Shown one piece after another: positions 43,099 to 48,883 of a DNA stretch of 48,883 bases. Position 1 is the stretch's first letter, and every line of letters starts with the position of its first letter. The position numbers and the translations under genes were made by a program. The notes beneath the pieces were generated by a model. That model was not told the DNA's origin. It searched no databases and was given only the letters and a program-made list of their open reading frames with translations. The stretch is from Bacteroidales bacterium UBA5833 (GTDB lineage Bacteria > Bacteroidota > Bacteroidia > Bacteroidales > Lentimicrobiaceae), in contig DJGZ01000025.1 of NCBI GenBank assembly GCA_002433025.1, positions 540 through 49,422 on the forward strand. The letters run 5' to 3'.

Positions 43099-43893
43099 AT
43101 GGAAAAATTAGTATCAATCAATATTAAGTCAGATTTTGGTTTTCTTAAGAAACCCGACACAAACGACCCTATTTATCTTACCTTTAATATGCTTCATAAA
43201 CCATCCCTTTTGGGAATCCTTGGAGCTATTATCGGTGAAAAAGGATTCCAAAAACACGGTGAGATGCCCGAATATTACAAAAAGCTGAAAGATCTGAAAG
43301 TATCTATTGCTCCATTGGAAGAAAATGGCAAATCTTATCACGAAAATGGAAACTTTGCGAAAACTGTAATTAAATATAATAATACTACTGGCTTAGCGAG
43401 TGAAGAAGAAGGTGGAAATCTGATGGTTACAGAGCAAGCATTGGTTGCACCGGCTTTTAAATGTTGGATTCTGCTAAACCTTGAAAACGGAACAGAAAAC
43501 AAGCTCTACAACTATCTGAAAGAAAATAAGGCTGAATATTTGCCCTATATGGGTAAAAATGAATTCTCTCTATGGTGGGACAATTTTGAAGAATATTCTT
43601 TTGAACCATTGACTCCCAGCGGAGAATTCCAGATAAATAGCTTGTTTTTTAAGGAAGAAAAAGTTAAAGATGGTAAAGTTAGCGCACGTTTCCGTCCAGG
43701 AGTTCTATCTATGACTGGTAGTAAATACTTGTATTTTGAAAGACTGCCTGTTGGTTATTTTGAGTCACCTTTGTTTCAATATGAATACAAAGAGTTTGCA
43801 TTTACGAACTGGAATTTGAAGCAAGATTACGTATTACCAGAATCGTATCCATTGATTAAACTTTCAAATGATGAAATCATTCAATTGTTCTAA
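43099..43893 (+). CDS. cas5: Cascade subunit Cas5 (type I-B)
   Basis: The 264-residue RAMP protein caps the 5 prime handle of crRNA. The N-terminal pattern ISIKSDFGFLKKPDT-like (as seen: INIKSDFGFLKKPD), NMLHKPSLLGILGAIIGEKGF and FRPGVLSMTGSKYLYFERLP are typical of Cas5b/Cas5h. Its end overlaps the cas3 start by 26 bp, showing tight translational coupling. Confidence 0.9.
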   Translation: MEKLVSINIKSDFGFLKKPDTNDPIYLTFNMLHKPSLLGILGAIIGEKGFQKHGEMPEYYKKLKDLKVSIAPLEENGKSYHENGNFAKTVIKYNNTTGLASEEEGGNLMVTEQALVAPAFKCWILLNLENGTENKLYNYLKENKAEYLPYMGKNEFSLWWDNFEEYSFEPLTPSGEFQINSLFFKEEKVKDGKVSARFRPGVLSMTGSKYLYFERLPVGYFESPLFQYEYKEFAFTNWNLKQDYVLPESYPLIKLSNDEIIQLF

Positions 43894-46549
43894 TGAAGTT
43901 ATTGCTGGTCTTCTGCCAATTTTCGGTGAACTTTCAAAAACTTATTATGCCCATTTATCGAAGGATAAATCGGATAAAGAGACCCTCTTCGAACACTCGG
44001 AACTGGTTTCAAAATACTGTTTGCGATTGATGGAGGCTCACAAAATTGATCATCTGCTCGACTCATTGATAGAAAAGCTCATACCTCTTTTACCAGTTAA
44101 AAGTAAAAAGGAATTCGGAAACTTATTCAAAAAGATATTCATTGCAGCTATTGTTTACCATGATTTGGGAAAAGTAAATCCCAATTTTCAGGTTCAGAAA
44201 ATGGAGAATGATTTATTCTCTTTGAATAATAAATTGTCGTTTCATTCAAATCATTCATTGCTTGGGGCATACCTGTTTTCAAACATCTTTTTTAAGAAGA
44301 CTGTTGAAAACACTCAGTTTGATGATGATGACGAAAAGCTTATTCTGTATTTCTCTATTCATCTGTTTGCAGGGGCTATCATTAAGCATCACAATCCAAC
44401 AATTGATTTTTCATTAGAATTCGAAAACCAACAAATCGATGATTGTTATTCATATTTAGAAACGTATCGCATCTTTTGGGATGAAAAATTCTGTTCGAGT
44501 TTCTACTATGGAGCTACAGATATTTTTGAGGGATTTCGTGAGATGGTTGATAAACCAGAGGTATATTTTAATTTGTTCGCAACAACCAAACTGCTCTATT
44601 CATTATTAACAGCTTCCGATTTCTATGCAACCAACGAGTTCATGACGAAAATCGAAATCAATGAATTCGGTGTGTTAAACAAACCTGAGAAGGAAAAACT
44701 TATCGAACGGTTCAAAACCGTACAGCCCTATAACAAAAACTTATACACTAATTTTGAACACTACCATTCTATTCCTTTCGAAAAGTTGACCGAACGGAAC
44801 AACCAAAACCTGAATGTCCTAAGGCAAAAGCTTACTGCCGAAATGATTTCGAATTTAAGAGAACATTCGGGGAAAAGATGCTTCTATCTGGAAGCCCCTA
44901 CCGGGGCGGGAAAAACAAACTTATCGTTGGCATTTGCTACCGAGCTAATGAATGTCGATTCCTCGTTAAATAAAGTGTTCTATGTTTTTCCTTTTACCAC
45001 CTTAATCACCCAAACATTTAAATCGATTAAGGATACCTTAGAGATTGACAACAATTCCATTATTCAACTCCACTCAAAAGCTGGGTTTCATGAAAAGGGA
45101 GATGGTACCTACGGCAATGAGAAACGGTTGTATCTGGACAATTTATTTGTGAATTACCCAATTGCGCTTCTATCGCATGTCCGGTTCTTTGATATTCTGA
45201 AAGGGAATGAAAAGGAGAGCAACTACCTTTTACATCGGTTGTGTAACTCGATTGTAATCATTGATGAGATTCAAACCTATAATCCCGACCATTGGGATAA
45301 GATTGTCTATTTTCTTGCCAACTATGCCGAGTTGTTCAATATTCGGGTTTTAATCATGTCTGCAACCCTTCCTAAAATAGATGCGTTGCATGAAGACTTG
45401 AAAGAATCCTTTATCTCATTGATTTCAAATCGGGATAAATATTTCTCGAATCAAAATTTTGCTGGCCGGGTTTCATTCGACTTTACGTTGGCAGACAAAA
45501 AGAGGCCAGAGAATGAGGAAAAAGAAAACTACCTTATAGAATTGTCTGATTTCATGATCGAGAAAGCAGAACTGTATGCAGGTTTAAATAGTGAAAACGT
45601 AAAAGTCCTGATTGAATTTATCACAAAAAAAACAGCCGCACTGTTTTTTAGCATTATTAATAACGACAACCGTTTTGAAGAGTACAAAATCCTTTTGCTT
45701 TCCGGCGATATTTTGGAGTTTAGGAGAAAGCAAATCATCAATTCAATAAAACAACAAGAATACCCCAAAGTAATAGTCGTATCAACACAGGTTGTTGAAG
45801 CGGGTGTTGATATAGATATGGATTTGGGATTTAAAGATCGTTCGCTTATCGATAGCGATGAACAATTGGCTGGGCGTATCAATCGAAATGCATCAAAAGT
45901 TAATTGCATTGTCTATTTGTTTGATTGCGACAAGACAAGCACCATTTATGGCTCAGATTCTCGCTTTAAAGTTCAGCAAACAGATAAAGATATTTTCGAC
46001 GACTACAAAGATATTTTAGTGAAGAAACAATTTCATACTTTGTACGAAAAGGTATTTGAATTGAAATCAAAGACTATGAGAAATGTTTTTCATGCCGACA
46101 ATGGTTATTATCAACATTTCAAAAACTTCAATTTCTCAAAACTTCATTCTGATTTCAAGTTAATTGAGGATAATGACAGCCAACAGCTATTTATTCCTAT
46201 TCTAATTCCTGTTGCCTTTTTTGAAAATATTTCTGATTTAGAAAAGATCGGTGCTTTAACAGGTAATATGGAATATGTTGATGGGGAGAAGGTCTTTGAG
46301 TACTACGAAAAGGTTATAAGCATGAAATTTGAAGACTTTACATCGAGAAAAATCGAAATGAAAAAGCTGGGTAGCATTATGTCACAGTTTAGCATTTCGA
46401 TTTATAGAAAGCAACGAGAAGCTATTGGAGATATGCTGCATCCTGATAAAAGTAAATATGGATTTGAATATCTATTAAATTGGGCTAATTGCTATTCGCC
46501 AGAATATGGATTTGATTCAATGAAAATAGACACCAGTATTTTTCTTTAA
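43868..46549 (+). CDS. cas3: CRISPR helicase-nuclease Cas3 with N-terminal HD domain
   Basis: 893 residues. HD nuclease residues are visible as FEHSELV (His43), YHDLGKVN (His98-Asp99), the SNHSLLG histidine near 128 and IKHHNP near 175. The helicase core has Walker A PTGAGKTN (about 344-351), the DExH box IIDEIQ (about 465), MSATLP (about 498) and motif VI QLAGRINRNAS (about 665-675). Cas3 is recruited by Cascade and shreds the displaced strand. All key motifs are intact, so interference should be functional. It is the last gene of the AT-rich effector block. Confidence 0.96.
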   Translation: MMKSFNCSNEVIAGLLPIFGELSKTYYAHLSKDKSDKETLFEHSELVSKYCLRLMEAHKIDHLLDSLIEKLIPLLPVKSKKEFGNLFKKIFIAAIVYHDLGKVNPNFQVQKMENDLFSLNNKLSFHSNHSLLGAYLFSNIFFKKTVENTQFDDDDEKLILYFSIHLFAGAIIKHHNPTIDFSLEFENQQIDDCYSYLETYRIFWDEKFCSSFYYGATDIFEGFREMVDKPEVYFNLFATTKLLYSLLTASDFYATNEFMTKIEINEFGVLNKPEKEKLIERFKTVQPYNKNLYTNFEHYHSIPFEKLTERNNQNLNVLRQKLTAEMISNLREHSGKRCFYLEAPTGAGKTNLSLAFATELMNVDSSLNKVFYVFPFTTLITQTFKSIKDTLEIDNNSIIQLHSKAGFHEKGDGTYGNEKRLYLDNLFVNYPIALLSHVRFFDILKGNEKESNYLLHRLCNSIVIIDEIQTYNPDHWDKIVYFLANYAELFNIRVLIMSATLPKIDALHEDLKESFISLISNRDKYFSNQNFAGRVSFDFTLADKKRPENEEKENYLIELSDFMIEKAELYAGLNSENVKVLIEFITKKTAALFFSIINNDNRFEEYKILLLSGDILEFRRKQIINSIKQQEYPKVIVVSTQVVEAGVDIDMDLGFKDRSLIDSDEQLAGRINRNASKVNCIVYLFDCDKTSTIYGSDSRFKVQQTDKDIFDDYKDILVKKQFHTLYEKVFELKSKTMRNVFHADNGYYQHFKNFNFSKLHSDFKLIEDNDSQQLFIPILIPVAFFENISDLEKIGALTGNMEYVDGEKVFEYYEKVISMKFEDFTSRKIEMKKLGSIMSQFSISIYRKQREAIGDMLHPDKSKYGFEYLLNWANCYSPEYGFDSMKIDTSIFL

Positions 46550-46578
46550 ATAGTTTTTTATCAATACGGATTATATGC

Positions 46579-46609
46579 ATCCTGTAAATCCTGTAAATCC
46601 TGTCAAATA
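46579..46609 (+). repeat. Short AATCCTGTA word-repeat tract at the start of the Cys-rich gene
   Basis: ATCCTGTAA occurs three times in a row just upstream of the probable start of the next gene. In the reading frame it gives an artificial NPVNPVNPV, which argues for a start downstream at 46629. Confidence 0.7.
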
Positions 46610-46628
46610 TTCCTTTAACTCAATCCCC

Positions 46629-47303
46629 ATGCACCCCTACCTCCCCCACCTGTTGTCCGACATTGAGGCGTTAATCAATGATCCGCCTCCTGCGCCATAT
46701 TATGAAGTGCCTCCTCATATGGAAGAGATGCCGGATATGGCGGAACTGGCGTTATCGCCCTTTACCACCCTGGAAGCGCTTACCGGGATTTCGTATGAAG
46801 AATTCCCGCCATCCTTTGAGTTAACCTATGAGGATTGGCCGGCGCTTGCCGATGCTTTTAAAAGGCTGTTTATAGCGCTGAATATAGATATTATCGATTT
46901 GCCGGATAATTTTCCGGATGATGCATTTATCGATCAGATTATATTCCATTGGGATGATACCATTCAGTATCTGCCGCTGGGCGGTTTTGAAATGGAGTGG
47001 TGTACCGGGGACAACGAAACCTGTCCTTATGGTGACGATTGCTTTCTTTGTGGTCCGGATGCCCCTGACCCGGATGATGAAGAAATACCGGAGCCATTTA
47101 TTGGCGGACTTTTCAACGACGACGGCACACGCATTGATCCGCTGAAAGTTCCCATTCCCGACCTTTGCCTTCGTTGCCGCAATTACCTTTCTGATGACTG
47201 GGAAGACAATATACTGTGCACCCTTAACCGCAACGATCAGAAAGACAGCAATGAGTTTGAATGCGGCTCCTTTGAGGAAGGCCTTTCATGCGATGGATCA
47301 TGA
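46629..47303 (+). CDS. Acidic, cysteine-rich hypothetical protein between cas3 and cas4
   Basis: About 224 residues from the ATG at 46629. An in-frame ATG at 46575 would translate the repeat tract. The N-terminal half is rich in Pro, Asp and Glu (DPPPAPYYEVPP, FELTYEDWPALADAFKRLF). The C-terminal half has Cys clusters: CTGDNETCPYGDDCFLCG, CLRCRNYL and later single Cys. These could bind zinc or an iron-sulfur cluster. No family is recognised. The base composition is GC-richer than cas3, like the flanking genome. It may be a passenger rather than a Cas protein. Confidence 0.7.
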   Translation: MHPYLPHLLSDIEALINDPPPAPYYEVPPHMEEMPDMAELALSPFTTLEALTGISYEEFPPSFELTYEDWPALADAFKRLFIALNIDIIDLPDNFPDDAFIDQIIFHWDDTIQYLPLGGFEMEWCTGDNETCPYGDDCFLCGPDAPDPDDEEIPEPFIGGLFNDDGTRIDPLKVPIPDLCLRCRNYLSDDWEDNILCTLNRNDQKDSNEFECGSFEEGLSCDGS

Positions 47304-47375
47304 GTATATTAAAATGGGCTATCCAAACCTTCAGCCGCAAAATAATTATTCATGATATCCCTGCCAATGCAAAAT

Positions 47376-47622
47376 GAATCCTGTCTAAAATGAACCCTCT
47401 GATCCTGTTAATCCTGTAAATCCTGTCTAAAAATAAACCCTCCAATCCTGTAAATCCTGTAAATCCTGTCAAAAAATAAACCCTCCAATCCTGTAAATCC
47501 TGTAAATCCTGTCAAAAATAAACCCTCCAATCCTGTTAATCCTGTAAATCCTGTCAAATAATGAACCCTCTGATCCCGTAAATCCTGTAAATCCTGTCTA
47601 AAATGAACCCTAAAAACCTGTT
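47376..47622 (+). repeat. Tandem array of about 43-bp units made of AATCCTGTA words
   Basis: Five full units of the form AACCCTCCAATCCTGTAAAT followed by CCTGTAAATCCTGTCAAAAA run from 47376 to 47622. They end eight bases before the cas4 start. The units are nearly identical throughout and have no unique spacers, so this is not a CRISPR array. Related tracts in both orientations occur at 46579, 48137 and 48815. Confidence 0.85.
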
Positions 47623-47629
47623 ATAAAAG

Positions 47630-48148
47630 ATGCGCATCACCGGTACCCACTTTAGCTATTACATCATCTGCCATCGCAAACTCTGGTTATTTTCCAATGG
47701 CATTCAAATGGAACATACCTCGGAGCTTGTTGAAACGGGTAAGCTAATTCATGAAACTTCCTATCCCGCCCGTAACGAGCGTTACGAGGAAGTTGAGATT
47801 GATGGGGTAAAAGTTGATTATTACGATGCCCGGCGAGGGATAATTCACGAAATCAAAAAATCTGACAAATTGGAAGATGCACATGAGCTTCAACTCAAAT
47901 ACTACCTGTGGGTGTTTGAACAGAACGGAATAAGGGCGGATTTCGGGATTCTTGAATACCCGAAACTGCGCAAAACCAGTGAGGTTTATCTGAGCAACAT
48001 CGACCGTGAATCGTTTCCAGACATGATGGCTGATATTGAAGAAATCTGCCGGAACGAACACTGCCCCGAAAAGGAGAAGATGAGTATTTGCAAACATTGT
48101 TCGTACTTCGATTTCTGCTGGATAGGTGAAAACGATGGTGAATGCTGA
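47630..48148 (+). CDS. cas4: CRISPR adaptation nuclease Cas4
   Basis: The 172-residue PD-(D/E)XK nuclease trims and selects prespacers by PAM, with Cas1-Cas2. Iron-sulfur cysteines are Cys14 (IICHRK) and Cys154, Cys157 and Cys163 (CKHCSYFDFC). Nuclease residues are His41, an Asp at 63 or 66, the HEIKK motif (Glu74, Lys76) and QLKYY near 88. The last codons (GEC plus stop) are themselves part of the downstream word-repeat unit, so the extreme C-terminus is repeat-derived. Its presence predicts cas1 and cas2 nearby, beyond the window. Confidence 0.95.
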   Translation: MRITGTHFSYYIICHRKLWLFSNGIQMEHTSELVETGKLIHETSYPARNERYEEVEIDGVKVDYYDARRGIIHEIKKSDKLEDAHELQLKYYLWVFEQNGIRADFGILEYPKLRKTSEVYLSNIDRESFPDMMADIEEICRNEHCPEKEKMSICKHCSYFDFCWIGENDGEC

Positions 48149-48360
48149 AAGACGGCAGGATGAACAGGAAGAAAGGTGAATGTTGAAATAAGACAGGATG
48201 AACAGGATTAACAGGTGAATGCTGAAAGACGGCAGGATTAACAGGATGAAAGGCTAATGTTGAAATACGACAGGATTAACAGGATTGACAGGATAATCCT
48301 GAAATAAGACAGGATTAACAGGATTAACAGGTTAATGATGAAAGACGGCAGGATTAACAG
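48137..48360 (-). repeat. Word-repeat array in the opposite orientation after cas4
   Basis: About six units of 39 bp (GCTGAAAGACGGCAGGATTA followed by ACAGG words) run from the last codons of cas4 to 48360. The core word ACAGGATTA is the complement of the TAATCCTGT word in the array before cas4. cas4 therefore lies between arrays of opposite orientation. Confidence 0.85.
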
Positions 48361-48395
48361 AATGATTAAAAAACTAATAAATAAGAAAATAGAAA

Positions 48396-48806
48396 ATGGA
48401 AAAAGAGAGCACAATAACAACATTAACAGAAAAAGTAATCCGTGCGGCATATACAGTGCACAATGCGCTGGGCCCCGGCTTCCTTGAGAAAGTATATGAA
48501 AATGCTATGTTGATTGAACTCAGGGAGGCCGGTCTTCGGGCTGAAAGTCAGTATCCTGTTCAGGTTTATTACAAAGGCAAGCTGATCGGCGACTATTATG
48601 CGGATTTGTTTGTTGAAAATGTCCTGATAGTTGAACTAAAAGCCGTTGAGAGGCTGTCGGTTACCCACGAAGTACAACTGGTAAACTACCTGAGCGGCAC
48701 CAATATGGAACATGGTTTGCTTATTAACTTCGGAAGTTCGGTAACGATCCGTCATAAATACAAAACTTACCGGAAAACAGATAAAGAAACCAGAAGGAAG
48801 CAATAA
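48396..48806 (+). CDS. GxxExxY-family protein (PD-(D/E)XK-like)
   Basis: The 136-residue protein has the eponymous GFLEKVYENA motif (Gly, Glu and Tyr spaced as in the family). A probable nuclease core follows with GDYYADLFVENVLIVELKA, an Asp followed by ExK. GxxExxY proteins are small, widely transferred and of unknown role. They frequently sit among repeats like these. It lies between cas4 and whatever follows the window, bounded by word repeats on both sides. Confidence 0.88.
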   Translation: MEKESTITTLTEKVIRAAYTVHNALGPGFLEKVYENAMLIELREAGLRAESQYPVQVYYKGKLIGDYYADLFVENVLIVELKAVERLSVTHEVQLVNYLSGTNMEHGLLINFGSSVTIRHKYKTYRKTDKETRRKQ

Positions 48807-48814
48807 TTTCTTAG

Positions 48815-48883
48815 CCTCTCTGATCCTGTAAATCCTGTATATCCTGTCAAAAAAATGAACCCTCTGATCCTGTAAATCCTGTA
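48815..48883 (+). repeat. AATCCTGTA word-repeat tract running off the window end
   Basis: The same word and linker (AACCCTCTGATCCTGTAAAT) as in 47376-47622, in the plus orientation. The tract is cut by the window end. Confidence 0.8.

Noticed and set aside
46575..46628. Upstream ATG for the Cys-rich gene
   Set aside because: It would translate the AATCCTGTA repeat into NPVNPV; the next in-frame ATG at 46629 gives a natural N-terminus.
47376..47622. Possible CRISPR array before cas4
   Set aside because: The roughly 43-bp units are nearly identical along their whole length and contain no unique spacers; they are word repeats made of AATCCTGTA.
48137..48360. Possible CRISPR array after cas4
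   Set aside because: A 39-bp imperfect tandem repeat of ACAGGATTA words without unique spacers.

Overview
This 48.9 kb window looks like the chromosome of a Bacteroidota bacterium, probably Bacteroidales. It carries the gliding genes gldE and gldD, a Bacteroidota-type ileS / DksA-like / lspA cluster, lipoproteins with CKKDD-type starts, a giant secreted protein ending in a FISUMP domain, and many TAnnTTTG -7 promoter elements. Shine-Dalgarno sites are generally absent. I saw no rRNA or tRNA gene.

Bases 1-14300 are mostly housekeeping. They hold a radical SAM protein fused to a DUF6873/GME-like domain, peptidase T with an OPT oligopeptide transporter (uptake plus hydrolysis, all on the minus strand), a surface lipoprotein, the ileS - DksA-like - lspA cluster and a CorA-type transporter. 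Bases 14500-19380 hold a LytS/LytTR-type two-component pair, then a dead IS4-family element with intact ends and a 9-bp target duplication. That element sits beside a decayed second LytTR copy. Bases 19831-29439 are one 3202-codon gene for a modular secreted protein (CARDB, PKD, Ig-like, three cohesin-like modules, a dockerin-like pair of loops, FISUMP).

Bases 29500-37200 carry free methionine-R-sulfoxide reductase, butyrate kinase, a DUF4143 ATPase bracketed by composite hairpin repeats, gldE-gldD and a Tat-exported GH109-type oxidoreductase/glycosidase.

Bases 37580 to the end are a type I-B CRISPR-Cas locus: cas6, a WYL regulator, a HIRAN-domain gene, then an AT-rich operon of an 85-codon ORF, cas8b, cas7, cas5 and cas3. 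An unknown Cys-rich gene, cas4 and a GxxExxY nuclease-like gene follow. cas1, cas2 and the main array are not in the window and may lie beyond its right end.

The main discovery candidate is at 39807-39990, between the HIRAN gene and the cas operon. A minus-strand transcription unit can be read there with its own -7 element, a single degenerate CRISPR repeat ending in ATTGAAAT, a 32-nt spacer-like segment and an intrinsic terminator. From its first base the spacer matches 19 of 21 bases of the cas operon leader about 95 bp away. The match is flanked by CCA in the PAM position. This is the expected layout of a CreR/CreA-type crRNA-like guide that would direct Cascade back onto its own cas promoter region. 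The rest of the window is rich in short word-like intergenic repeats and hairpins, several of which bracket accessory genes.
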